A stretch of DNA of 64,000 nt from Rostratula benghalensis (Eukaryota; Chordata; Aves; Charadriiformes; Rostratulidae): positions 6,654,143-6,718,142 of the forward strand of contig VXAI01000025.1 of the NCBI GenBank assembly GCA_013399305.1. Direction: 5' to 3'. The position numbers and the translations under genes are program-made. Below the pieces are notes generated by a model. That model ran no database searches, was not told where the DNA came from, and saw only the letters and a program-made list of their open reading frames with translations. Position 1 is the stretch's first letter. Every line of letters starts with the position of its first letter. Of this stretch, positions 13,201 to 25,000 are shown piece after piece.

Positions 13201-13764
13201 TTAGTGTGAACAGAAAGTAAGGTGAGAGACTTGGGGGGAAATACTGCAATGAAGAAATTAAATAAGCTGGAGGTCTCTACCTTGAAATTAATTTGTTAAA
13301 CAGGGTGAAAGGCCTCAGGTGTGTTGAAAAACAGAGTCTTGCACAGATGTCTGTACTGTGATTGCAAAAAGGCCTTAGAGATATCCCTGAATTTAACTTC
13401 CTATTAATTTCCATTAATTTTTCCGGGTTTAATGCTTGCCAGCCCCGCCATAGTGTTTTTCCGATTTGAGGAATGTAGCTACAGGGTTAATGGACAAAAA
13501 TACCTTTTTTTTTCTTTTTCCCCCCTTGAAAATTATGTGTTTGGTATTAAAGCATTAGAAAAATTCACATTATAATAAACTGATGGAATTAACTTTACCT
13601 GAACATAGACAGCCAGAATCAAAACCATAGTGTTATATCTCCCACTAATTTAATTTTTCAAAGCAACAGAAGTGTCTGTATCTCCTGTATGTCCTGTGTT
13701 AGTTGTGCAGGAACACCCCATGTCTGAGGACTGAGGCAATGCATTCTTGAGTGGCAGAAGACTA

Positions 13765-13840
13765 AGACAAATCATAGCAGCTTTCAAATAGAAAAGGCCT
13801 TTAAGGTCATTGCTCTTTCCATTACCAGTGCAGATTTGTT
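13765..13840 (-). repeat. CR1-like LINE 3'-end remnant
   Basis: The + strand reads AAAAGGCCTTTAAGGTCATTG, followed by a degraded 'tccattaccag' stretch. This resembles the reverse complement of the avian CR1 3' end (the familiar 'ggaaaagacctttaagatcatcgagtccaacc' type). Only about 75 bases are recognisable. The element is old and truncated, and the strand given is that of the CR1 sense sequence. Confidence 0.45.
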
Positions 13841-16800
13841 ACATGCAGATTCAGAGTTTTCAGCCCTTATTGTGAGTTACTTGGCTTAGTTTTAGACAAT
13901 CGTGTACTATATTTTTTTCACAGCTCAAATGCTGCTCAGGTTTTACAGTTGGATTTTTGTTTTCCCCAGGAAAAAAACCAAAATGTTTATTCATGTTCTG
14001 GGTAGTTCCAAAAAGGAAGCTCCAGAGGAACCATTCCAATGGGTGATTTTTTGCTAAAAGCAACATTTTTTTTAGGGGGTTGGTGAGTGGGATTTCTTTT
14101 TGCTTATCTTTTTGACTGGTTTAGCATATTTTAATCTCCTGGAGCAATTTTCTACTTTTCAGAGCAGTGGCATTTAGTAAAAAAAAGAATCAGTTTAATT
14201 AGCAAGACTAAGAAATCCTGCAAGATAAATTTTCCCGTTTGTGAGAAGTAAAATAGCCCTATATTGGCTAGAATTTCAGAAACTACCACGATGGGGAGGG
14301 TTTTGTTGTGAAAGGCAGTTTGTTGGGGTGGGGGTTTTTTGCACTATTCTAATTTGTTATGTTCTTGCATTAGAGCACACACCATGTGGGTACTTAAAAG
14401 TAGCAGCTAAATGATGTTACCCAAGTAATTGGAAATTACTGGCATTTAGTGACTTCCAGTGATATAAATCTCACTTCTTGAAATCAGTAACAATAGCAGC
14501 AATATCCACTATTACTCCAATACTTATTATCTTTGTTACAAGTGCTTTTGTCTGCGTTAACATTTTTATTACTGAGAAATTATCAGTGAATATAGGTACT
14601 TTCTCAATTGCCTGCATGAGAAAAAAGCAATTTGTCTCCCTAAAGATTTTGGTCAGACTGTAGTAAGGAAAGGATGGTTGGGGGTTTAAGAGATTGTATT
14701 CAAATTGAGAGAGTCTTTGTTTGAATCTCACTTTTAACACAGACGTCTGTGTCCAGTCTTCTGATTTCTCTGCAGGTGTATTCAGTCCTGCAATTTGTTG
14801 TGCTGTTACCTTTGGGAGCCCACCTAAAGTTAATGGAGCTTGAAATGGCACAGAAGTCCATATGTATGTACATAATTGGAGAGAGGATGTTTATATACCT
14901 AGTCATATAGACATGACAAATAGAAATACCCTCAAATTGTACATCAGTATATTTAAAACGTACTTAATGACACTTTATTGAGTCAATTAGGTGGGAAATG
15001 GCATTTTACACACATTTTAAACCATCTAAACATGTTCCAGAAGTATAGACATGAAAAAATACGACAGTTTAGAAGATGCGTGTTTGGAATGCAGAAGAGA
15101 AATGTTACCAGCAAATACAGCCCCTTCTCTAAGAGCTGTAATATTGTTCTGATGGTCATTCCGTAGACATGAAATGAACTTTTAAAGAGATTGGTTTGAT
15201 AGACCATTCAGTGCTGCGAATTTAAATGAACATTTTATGTTTTCATTTTCTCAATGGTTCTCAACAGCAACTGTTGATATATAATATTTTGTGTTTCTTT
15301 TCTGAAAAACCTGTTAAAGTCACATAAATACATAACTTCAGATAGTTACCAGCTGAATTGTTCTGGAGTGGACTGTGACTAAAAACTAGAACTGAATAAA
15401 TGACCAGCTCACGTATTTTTCTGGCACTAATGGCCACTATCTACCCTGAGGTTTTTGTTTCTTTTAACTCTGTCTGCTCTTGGATGTTTCCCTGCTCCAA
15501 ACACCTCAGAATGCACTCTCTATGCAGGCAGCTCGCTATTCAGCTTTAGATGTAATATGTGATGTTAAAGATGAATGGGGGAGATTTGCTGTGCCTAAAA
15601 GTTAATGATGTTGCTGTTGGTTCTCTACTAAGCAGCTGCTACTTTAAAAGTCCTTTAAAACACCATTGATGTTTGGAGTATTTCAGATTATGTCTTAAAG
15701 CCTTATTTTAGCCCTACACTGAATCTGTGTTTGTCACTGGTTAGTAGTTCTTCTGGAAGCTGTCATGCTTGTGAGTTTCTTTGAAAAATTTTGAAATAGT
15801 CAGGTTGATACCAACATAGCCAAAGCTGTCAATTTTTTAATTTGATTTCCTCTTCCATGGCATCCAAGCACAATACTTTCTTCTCTTTCTTATTCTTATT
15901 TCATAAGGGTTTTTTCAGATGATTCTTTTAGTATTTCAAGGTGGGAACAGTGTATACCAACAGATCTGGAGCACTTATGTTCATGTCCTACTTATTAAAA
16001 ACTGATTGTAAACTAAGCTGTACTGCCGTGGAAGATGAGCTCTGACTAGTTAAGCAGTTACACATTTTTTTGGAAGGCTGGCTGGCAGAGACATGAGGCA
16101 TTTCATTTTAAGCATTAATATGAAAAATTGGGAGACTTGTTCAGTGCTACTATTTCAAAACTGTATTAATTTCACTTGCTGAATATTTTCAGCTGTTCAG
16201 CTGAATTTATCAGATTAGAGCATGAGAAAATATACTTCCAAACTGCAGGCAGTCACTTCTGCAATTATTTTGTTTTGAAAGAACTGGAAAAGAAAGGAAG
16301 CATTTATTTCCTATTGGTCAAATGAAGGTGACATTGCTTTGGCAAAGTATCCAGCTAAAATTCATATCAATTTTAAGAGAGAATAATAACCTAGGACATG
16401 TTAGCTGCTTCACCCTAGAAATTGCCACCTCTCTCTCCATTAAGATGCATCATATCCCTAGTGCATAGGAATGTTATTAGAAGATGCTTTATTTGATAAG
16501 CACTGGACAGGGTAGTATGCATTTCTGAATTCCTAAGCAAACAGTCTTTTAGTTCATCTCAGGAACTTTTCTCTCGGATGGGGTGTCTTACATGCACATG
16601 CATTTTGTGCTGCTTCAGAACAGCCCATTACAAAGAGAGTGCATGTGGGTACGTGACAGGGGAGAGGTGAAGCAGAAACAAGGGAGCAAAGCCTTTGGCC
16701 AAAAGAGTAAGAGCATTTTGGTGTAAATTAGCACTGTTTCAGGTCTGCCAGTATAGTCTTGTCATAAATAAGTTAGCAGTGTGAGACATGCTCTTGGAAA

Positions 16801-19800
16801 TATCATCTGCTGGTGTCAAACATCTCCCCTTTGAAAATTACTTCAGCCTGAGCAACTTATCCCCCTGTGCAAGCTGATCAGTTTGGATTGGCATGTTCCT
16901 TCACTGTCTTGCCAGTCTTGGCCAATTGTATAGCACATGCTGGCATTTTAGCTCTTGAAGTTAAATATTGACATTGATATATGACAGCCTACTGGAGCTT
17001 TGAGTAGAATTAGGAGATGCTCGTTTCACAAACGCAGTACTAATGCATGCTGTGTTTTTTCATATCATTAAGAACTTGGAAATCGTTTCCTCATATAAAT
17101 GGGAAACAAATTATATACAATGTTGTAAACTGCAAATTTTCAGGATAAACTCATTTACTTCTCTCTTCCTTATAAACTTTTCCACAATGAATTACTGTTC
17201 ATTGAAATCACTAATTTGCTCCCATCACAAGTCTACCTAGTGATACTAAAACCAAATTTCTTAATTGCAGGAATAAGGCCACACAGTATTTCTCAGAGAA
17301 TGGCTGTTTCAGTCTTTCAAATTCAAAGAGATTCAGGGTGAAAGGCTTCCTGTCTTTTTTTAAAAACATAATTCCAGGGTAGTCAAAACCCAGTGATCAC
17401 TAGATTTTGGCACTTGCAGGAAAGCAGACAGTGTTTTGGGCCACTGATGAGGTCACAGAAGAGCATAATTATTAAATAATTACTTTTACACAAAAGTGCA
17501 AAATACTGTGATTTATAGGTGTATAGTGTGAACTGTTACACTTCTTGTGTTGAAAACTACTCAATGACAAATCAACCAGTGATGCACATGAAAACCATTT
17601 ATGTTTTTCTAAGTTCTATGTGAAGGCTAAACTAATAACTGTGTATGTAATTAATGTCCTTTTATAACTGGTAAATCCAGGAAAGAAGTACCTGGGTGCT
17701 GATCAGCTGCTTCATCAGAAACACGGTTCTCATCTCTTCTGCCATTTTTTGCATTGCCTTTTTAATGTTACTGAGCTTTTGATAAAGTCCATGATGTAAT
17801 GTAGATTTTTAATTATGCAAAGATTAATGTAATATTTCTGATGAGGGGGTAATTGAATGAAATCTGAAAGAAATGGAGCATGCATGAGATGAACTCCAAA
17901 TTCCAGCGGTGTTAACTCGCTTCTCTATCTTAAATGGGAATTAGAGGATGAATGCATCTTGGGTTAAGTTCACTCCTGTACAGAAGGTCAGCATGAAGCC
18001 TAAATGCTTTTAATTTTTATGAGGTTTTAACTGCAATGTAGGAATCATAGTCTGCGTAATGAGGTGTGAGTTCGGTCTCACAAGGAACGCTTCGTGCAAA
18101 GGCTTTGAATTACTCAGTGTAGGCCTGTTTCCTTAAAATAAGCAGAAATTGACTCACTAGTATGTAAATATGTCCAGAGATAGCTAAGGCAGCAACTGGA
18201 AAGCCAGGGTGCCTGGGAAATGCCAACGCATTTTCTGAGAACAGAAGTTGTTTTGCAAAGGAATTGGCTGATTAGAAGGGTTCTGCTGGAACACAAGCTC
18301 TTGGTAATCTGAAATATAGTGAGTGAGGTTACATGCTACTAGTTGCCTTTTTCCTAGGGTAGGGCATTATGAAAACTTTGTCTTAAAGAGTTATCTGCAT
18401 TTTTTTTTCTCCATTTTCTTCTATCATGTGGATCAGCAGAAGAAAAAAACCTTTAAATTAGCCCACAGTGAAACAGACAGGGGACTACAGTCAGTGAAGA
18501 AGTGAATATTATAAACTTGTTCCTTTTCCGAACCAATTCAGCATCCAAAACCCCTAGATGACAGCTCAGGTCTGTTCTGTGGAGTTTGCCACCAACTCTT
18601 TTGACCTTCCAAATGCAGTGAACACCAATAGACTTTAGTAGGAGTAGAAAAGGGACTTTGTTCCATTTAATTTTCTAAATTAGGAATCTCCCTACCTTAA
18701 ACTGCATACTTAGACCTATATTCCTAGAGCATTATTACACTCCATACTATTCATACAGTAGATCTAGATAAATATGTACAATGTTTGTCAATTTTCTTGA
18801 CCAGCAAAGACAAACATTAATTTCTAATGCCCAAGTACAAATGCCAACAGACACCATCTGTTTCTAATGAGCTGTGCTTTCTTACCTGAGACCCATTAAC
18901 CATAGTAGTAATAATTCAGACAGCAAGCTCATAGAAATAAGCCTGCCTATTTCACCGTTATCTCACTATTTGACTGTTATCTTAAAAGGAACGTGGCTGA
19001 ATGTATCTCCTGAGTGTCGAACAGGTAGAGCAGAGAACTGTGAGATAAAAATGGGGAAGATCACATTAGAGAATTCAGTGAGAGTGATTTCTGGAAGAAG
19101 TTATATATAGCTACGCTGGCTTTATGCTGCCTGGGCGTTCCCCAGGTCCCTTAAGGGAAAGGTGGAGGGGGACCATGCCAGAACAGCGCTGCACACAGCA
19201 TCGTTGTGGCTTTCATGCCCACAGCCGTGTGCAGCAAATTGTTTTTTGTCAGTAGACAGAAACCATGGTTAAAACAGCTCATGGTGTGTAATAATTCCTG
19301 AGTGCTGAGGCCAGCTATGGAGATAGCGTCGTTCTTACCAGCCAATACAAAGAAAATGAAATAATTACTAGGCATAATGCTCATTAGTGTACAGAACTAA
19401 ACCTGCCAGGCACAGGCTTACCAAGGCATTAAGTTCCTAAAAGACATAGTTAGCATGGATCAACAAATGTGCTCCCTGCACACATTATTTGCACATTTTA
19501 TGCTTGCAGTATTCCTTAAATACTAATATCGTCTGTGCTGTTTCCAGCTGCAAACTATAAATCATGTGTGATATAATATACATAAAAATGAGTCCAAAAA
19601 CAACAAAAGAGAGACACCACACACCAACACAACCCCATTGAAGTCAGTGAATAAACATTGCAAGCCAAGTCTCTAGGTAAGATGTTTAGGGATGGGACTC
19701 AAATAAGAAGTAGCCCCTAATTCTTTGGCAGTATGTGTGCATTTCTGGAATTAACATTCATTTCGCCTTTTTTTATGGGGAGAAAAATATTTTTAAAAAT

Positions 19801-20439
19801 ACAGAAAAGGAATCAAGAAAACAAACAAGAAAACTACAATTGCTATACAGAAAACAATAATGAATGTTGGAAATTCAGTTGGAAATCTAGTTGGAAGAAC
19901 AGCGAAGTTCTAAATATAGACCAGATGTTTATCAGATGCCCAAAGAATTTACAACAGCAGTTCTGTTGATTTCAGTAGATCGGCTTACTTTCAACATTGA
20001 GTTTTCTGCATAATACTTTGGTTGTTCTTGATTCTTGTAGATTTGGTATTAAGGGAGTTAGTGGCCAGAATGCTTGTGCAATATTTACTTTCTAAAAATA
20101 TACTGATATAGTCATTTAAGGTGATAAGTTACTGATAATTTTTCTTATTAAACACAGATAGTCTAACTTCTCTGTTGGACATAAGCAATTTTGTATCACC
20201 TTTGCATGCAGTAGAAAGAACAAAGACATATTTGATCTCAATAATCTTACTGGAACTACCAAGCATTCTTATCTACTGAAATTTTACAGCCCATAATTTT
20301 GAATATTGAATCCAGTTTAAAAGCCAAAAACTACTACTTTAGCATTCCACCTTAACAAAAGGGTCAAGTCATCGGTAGTGAGCAGAGGGTACATACTATG
20401 TTTGGAATAAGATAAAAGAACGCAACTTCGGTTAAGGCT

Positions 20440-21650
20440 GGTGGAAGGGCTGGGCTGAATTCATAGCAGTCTTGGCACCCTGTGCCAATGGCAAGATTTT
20501 TGTAGATGTGTCAGGAAAAGCAGGTGTGGAGGAGGAGGAGACAGCAGCTTATGGATGCTTGCAGGGAGTTCCTCCTTTTCTACACAGGAAAGCCGAAACA
20601 GGTTTCTTTGAAAACATGGCAACAAAGCTACCATCCTGGACTATGAATGAGAGGTGATGTAGGGATGATCCAGGAAAACGTGTGCAGTAGGGAAGAGGCC
20701 ATGAAGGAGTCAGAGAACAGGTTTTGTCAAAGTGGCAGACTAGGAAAATGCTCTGTACAGCAAAAACCTGGCAGGATACAAGCACAGTAGCTTGAATTTG
20801 TCAAGGCTGTGAGAAGATGTTGCAAAACTGCTAACCGAGGAGAGCCCGGGTAGGAGATTTAGCTGTTTGAATGGCTAGAAAAATCCCTTTGGGATGAAGT
20901 GTGGAGAAGAATCTTTTAGATTAAGACATAAACTAAATATACAGACCTAGAAAATAGATTCCATGACAAAAACCTTATCCAGTTTGTTTCTGTTTTTAGC
21001 CTTTAACAGGAGGCAGGATGATAGTGTTGTCCTGAGAAGTCAAAGGAAGAACTAGAAGGGAATGCTTTAGGGGAAAGATTTAAGAGCTCAGTTTTAACTG
21101 TGCGGAGCTGTCAGCTAAACAGCAAAAAGGTATCAGAGCTAAAGGTCGACATTTTAGTCTAAATGGAAAAGCAGGTAAAGAGGAGAGTAAGATCTCTGGG
21201 TTGTCAGCACTGAAGTGACTGCTGAATTTATATGAATTTTGTCACGGAGAAGGGGAAGAATTAAAATGCGGGGAAAAAAGGTTTCCCCAGAAACCTGGAT
21301 CGGAGAGACATAAGGGCATGCTGGAAAAGCGACTGGAGAAATCAGAGTAAGATGACTGGAGCAGATAGTCACAGGAGCCAAGGGAACATCAGATTTCCAG
21401 GCACGAGATTAAATGGGTCGAAGGCAGCTGATAGGTCAGAAAGGATGAAGTTGAGGAGTAATTCCAGTAAGAAGAAAGGGACTGTTGAGCTTTCAGATGA
21501 AAGGGAGCAGCACTGAGGTGGGGATTGAAGAGGCAGCTGGGGTAAGAAGGAGAATCAAAAGCCTGCTCATACTGTGAGAAAGAGGAGCTAGCCCTCAACA
21601 GATAAAAAACTAGCAGAGGAAAAAGCATATTCATAATCAAAGCAGAACTA
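20440..21650 (+). repeat. Purine-rich repeat-like block, class unknown
   Basis: About 1.2 kb is markedly richer in G and A on the + strand than its surroundings, with many GGAGG, GAGGAG and AGAAGG words. There are no long reading frames. Segments such as 'ggcagctgataggtcagaaaggatgaag' and 'gagcagcactgaggtggggattgaag' resemble, from memory, an old repeat dispersed in amniote genomes that carries 'gctgagaggtcaagtaagatgagg'. I cannot name the family. It may instead be an old unclassified retroelement or unique sequence. Confidence 0.3.
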
Positions 21651-22753
21651 ACTAGTTTTACTACACAGTTTACTCAGAGAAGGCAAGGTGTATGATAATG
21701 TAGCAACATTCATTATATCTGTCAATATGATATAAAATATACAAGCTTTTCTTTATGCGTGCCCATAAATCAACATATATTGCCCTTTATTTACAAGCTG
21801 TTGGTGAAGCAGTCACTAGCGGCTTGACTTGGTGTGATATTTATAAATTTTGTGCTGACAGATTCCTCTGGTGAAGTTTCAGCCTATGGATTGTTGAGAA
21901 AATCAGCACTGTGGCTGCTATTCATTCATCATATACAAGTGCCTGTCCTTTAGTAGGAAGACCTCCAGGGATCTCCTAAAGATCCAGAGTAGCTTTGCCA
22001 ATTCAAAAGCTAGGGCTATTTCCTTTGAGTCAGACTTGAATGAATGCCCTTTAATGATACTAAGCTTCATTACGATCTGGAAATGCTTTTTTTCAGATGG
22101 TTTGTGAGATCAGAGTCCTAAACTCTTGCTTTTCACTAACCCAGAAGATCAATGAGAATTTAGTCCTAGCTAGAATCCACAATCCAAACATGTCCAAATT
22201 TTGGCAGTCATTATCACAAATTTCCTATATGGAAGTCTGGACCCTAATTTTGTGGCTAGAGCCTTTCTTGGAACAGCACGCTAAAATTCTACATGCCAAG
22301 GAATTCCAGATTTTATCCTACCTGGGACTCTCAGTGATACTTCTCATTCGGTGAGTCCCATCCACCAGTCCCTCTATGGATTCTTACACTTGCTTAATTT
22401 GCTTGACTTACCTCTGTTTAAAGAGCTGAGGTGGTGCTGCAGGGGGAAGGACAGGCTGTTGTGTGCCATCCAGGTGCCTGCCTTGCTGCGTGACCCATCT
22501 GGACAGGTTCCTTGGCTGGAAGAATTTAACACTGACGTCAATTCAAATAATACCAAGGTAATAACAAGAAACAAAGAGATAAAGCAAAATAGCCATATCT
22601 ATAATTATATTAAACTTGATTTGCCCGAAAAGAAAAGCAGATAATTAAAAATTAGGAGAGAGCACAAGCCACCATGAAGTTACTGTTTATGCTGCATGTA
22701 GCTGTGGTTGGGACAAAACTATTGAGATTGCATCATTTAAATGCCCAAACGCA

Positions 22754-22769
22754 ATATATATATATATAA
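22754..22769. repeat. (AT)n dinucleotide run
   Basis: A short, nearly pure alternating AT run lies in the last kilobase of intron 13. It is a simple repeat with no sign of function. Confidence 0.85.
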
Positions 22770-22851
22770 TTTGACAAAATTTTCTTGGGTGTTTGTGAGT
22801 TTTGATGCCGCAGTTGTCTCCTCCCAGGGCAGAGAGCATGAATCCTTCCAT

Positions 22852-22955
22852 GCACTGTTGTGGTTTAACCCCAGTAGACGTCTCCTCCTTCCCTCCCTCC
22901 CCCAGGGGAGGGAATGAGAAGGGGAACGTGAGAAATATTTGCAGTTTAGTTGTGT
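22852..22955 (+). mobile_element. Endogenous retrovirus LTR fragment (probable)
   Basis: The sequence starts TGTTGTGGTTTAACCCCAG and continues into a C-rich then G-rich segment, then 'gggaatgagaaggggaacgtgagaaa'. This matches, from memory, the 5' part of an LTR that is common in bird genomes (TGTGGTTTAACCCCAG, then CCCC/GGGG blocks, then a GAGAAT..GTGAGAAA segment). Only about 100 bases remain. No paired LTR, primer-binding site or internal viral genes are seen nearby, so it is a truncated solo fragment on the same strand as CDH13. Confidence 0.55.
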
Positions 22956-23605
22956 CCAAGCAGAGCTAGAGGAAAGTGACCATTAGGTACAGCTACTGTT
23001 ACATTTGTTCCTGATCCCTGTTCTGAATTTCTTCACTACCTTTGTATTACCAGAGTGCACATCTAAAATAGGTAAAATCATTCAAGTTGTGCCACCCTCA
23101 CTTTATTTGTTTTGTTTTTAAGATAAGTTAGTACACATAAGACTTTATATAGTAACACTAATATGGTGTGCCAGGTTTTTTATTCCCTGGTATATGCACA
23201 AACTCTAAGACACTATAAACCTGCTATTTTTGAAAAGATATGGTTTGTTTGCTCTTTGCTTGTCAGTGTGTGTGCACGCAAGGGAGTGACTCGCTGGCAT
23301 TTTACTTGCACTAACGTGGATGATCAAGGTGTCAAAGGGGGAGAATTTTGTCCTGGCTTGAGATTTACGCACCAACCTCCTCACTGCATCTTCCTGAATC
23401 GTCTTACAAAGGTCCCTGAATGCCCCAGGTGACATTTTGGGGTTTCCTCCTGGAGGTTTCTGTCTTCACAAATGATTGCTTCTGAACCTGGATAATTTAT
23501 ATTTAATTACTGACAAATCAGTAATTTTATTGGGGGAAAACCCAAAAAGTTAAAAGATGCTGTAATCCTGTGTAGTAATAATCACACGCTTTTCCCATCG
23601 TTTAG

Positions 23606-23613
23606 GTCTGTAA
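23606..23613 (+). CDS. CDH13: T-cadherin last coding segment (exon 14): end of Cys codon, Leu, stop
   Basis: A good acceptor (pyrimidine-rich CGCTTTTCCCATCGTTTAG) is followed by GTCTGTAA. Exon 13 ends with a single T, so splicing gives TGT-CTG-TAA, that is Cys-Leu-stop. This is exactly the terminus expected from mammalian T-cadherin (…CL) and from the known arrangement in which the final exon carries almost only 3'UTR. The bases after the stop have the look of conserved 3'UTR. The match is only eight coding bases, so it could be fortuitous. The combination of acceptor quality, phase, residues and downstream poly(A) signals makes it the best candidate I found in the scan of intron 13. Confidence 0.75.
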
Positions 23614-23644
23614 GAACTCCTGACATTTGAAGCTGTCCTACCGA

Positions 23645-23658
23645 GTTGCCATGGCAAC
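23645..23658. promoter_or_regulatory. Perfect RFX/X-box palindrome
   Basis: GTTGCCATGGCAAC is its own reverse complement and matches the full two-half-site RFX (X-box) consensus GTTRCCATGGYAAC. It lies 31 bases after the proposed T-cadherin stop. It could bind RFX factors as an intragenic enhancer, or form a short hairpin in the mRNA. The identity of the motif is seen directly; occupancy is unknown. Confidence 0.6.
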
Positions 23659-23994
23659 GAGAAAAAAGAAAACGTCAGATCTGAAGATTGCAGTTTACAG
23701 TAACTGTTCTTCACTACCAGGCCTCAGTTGCTCCAGATTCAGTTTAATTTGCAACCTCACTTAATCTCTCCGACTGTACATTGGTGTTTGACAGCCTCTA
23801 CCCTAACTGCCGTTTAGTAATGGATTCCTCTTGCACCACGCAAGGTTTACGCAAATTTTCTCTGAATGTTAAAAGACCGTGACATCCAAACTGGACCTTG
23901 GGGGAGCAGAAAACAGATTGACTCCATTTTTTTCTATCTGTTGACTTGTTGCTATTCAACTGTTCAGAAAATATTTTGTCTGTGGGTTAGTATT

Positions 23995-24036
23995 TGTATA
24001 TGTATGAGTGTATGTATATATATATATTTATATAGA
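23995..24036. repeat. TATG/TA simple repeat
   Basis: Degenerate alternating purine-pyrimidine sequence (gtatatgtatgagtgtatg, then a TA run), probably microsatellite-derived, within the proposed 3'UTR. Confidence 0.8.
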
Positions 24037-24236
24037 GAGAAGAGTTATACGACAGGTTTAGCTTTTATAAAATATTCATCTGGAATGTGCGAGGGACAGA
24101 GCAGAATAACACAGCCACAGATGAATTGTACCCGTTCTACCATGGCTAAACCTGCTGGATTTGCTGTTTATAGTGTGGCCAGAAGGAGAGAGCCTATTGC
24201 CATCATACCGCTAGGACAGCTGCTTCGTTGACACCA

Positions 24237-24242
24237 AATAAA
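24237..24242 (+). terminator. CDH13: Candidate poly(A) signal AATAAA, proximal
   Basis: This canonical hexamer lies about 620 bases after the stop. Downstream sequence includes T- and G-containing stretches (CCGTGTCACTTCTTGT) that could serve as the GU-rich element. It is the first AATAAA after the stop. Confidence 0.5.
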
Positions 24243-24489
24243 GCAGGCCCAGGGCTCTGCCGTGTCACTTCTTGTACCTCAGGTTCAGCAAACAAGAAAT
24301 GCAAGTGCCCCCGGCTTGTTTCTGGTCTGAACTGCTTTCCTTACGCCCCAGATGGAATTTATGATCCAGCAGGAGCACAGCACCCGTTTGGGTGGGAGCA
24401 GCGCTGGGAGTTTGTGAGGAGGCGGGAAGCAGCCAGCCAGGACCCGCACTCCCCGGGTCACGATTTACAGCAGGGGGAGCGCAGGACCT

Positions 24490-24710
24490 GATTTTAAAGG
24501 GGCTAAAGTCAGCTCCCTTTGTGTTCCTGCAGATAATTATTAGCCGGGGCATTTTACAAAATTTAAATCTCTTGTCAGCTGTGCAGAGCCAGTTAAGTAG
24601 GATGGTGTCTGCGTGTGAGGAGCTGATTAGAACAGCAAAAGCAAAGTATTTCTCAGCAGCACTGGTCTCTCTCCCAGCCTCCATGCAGCTGTCATTGCAG
24701 ACATAAGTGC
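24490..24710. promoter_or_regulatory. Candidate conserved non-coding element
   Basis: This stretch is of more even composition than its surroundings. It includes AGATAATTATTAGCCGGGGC (a homeodomain-type TAATTA core), CAGCTGTG and CAGCTGTCATT (E-box cores), and few simple repeats. It reads like a conserved regulatory element, but no alignment was possible. It may simply be distal 3'UTR. Confidence 0.25.
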
Positions 24711-24750
24711 AAGGAGGAAAACAGATGCCCTGTTCTATAAATATATTCTT

Positions 24751-24808
24751 CACACACACATATATATAGTTTTGAATATATATATACATACATACACATG
24801 TACACACA
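24751..24808. repeat. (CA)n/(TA)n compound microsatellite
   Basis: CACACACACA is followed by TA runs, then CATA and CA units. The alternating purine-pyrimidine sequence could adopt non-B DNA. It produces a spurious Tyr/Ile/Cys-rich reading frame on the minus strand. Confidence 0.85.
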
Positions 24809-24976
24809 GTTTCCAGTTAAGAGTAACAAGAGCATTTCTTTGTGTGTGTAAACTTACCACACTTGTTTGCAGACATGGAAAAAAAGGGTGTTCGTTATAT
24901 ATGAATATAAATCCTTTTTTATTCTGTGAGCATGTAAGGTTAAAAAAAAAAAACAACAAAACCCTTCTAACTGTAT

Positions 24977-25000
24977 CAAGATGATCATCTTGTTAATAAA
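24977..25000 (+). terminator. CDH13: Candidate poly(A) signal with a perfect palindrome upstream
   Basis: AATAAA occupies 24,995-25,000. Two bases before it ends a 16-bp perfect palindrome, CAAGATGATCATCTTG, at 24,977-24,992. In RNA this could fold as a 6-bp stem with a GATC loop directly before the signal, which could affect poly(A) site choice. A further AATAAA at 25,131-25,136 offers an alternative end. Confidence 0.45.

Larger units (their letters stand above)
8625..23605 (+). other. CDH13: CDH13 intron 13 (about 15 kb)
   Basis: This long intron lies between the GPI-signal exon and the proposed final exon. It begins GTAAGT and ends with a pyrimidine-rich tract and TTTAG. It contains a small CR1-like remnant (about 13,770-13,840), a purine-rich repeat-like block (about 20,440-21,650), an AT dinucleotide run near 22,760 and an LTR-like fragment at about 22,852-22,955. 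The rest is plain AT-rich sequence with no recognisable gene. The extent depends on the last exon being correctly placed. Confidence 0.7.

Noticed and set aside
24265..24807. 180-codon open frame on the minus strand
   Set aside because: It runs through a CA/TA microsatellite (Cys/Tyr/Ile-rich start), has no recognisable domain, and is antisense to the proposed CDH13 3'UTR.
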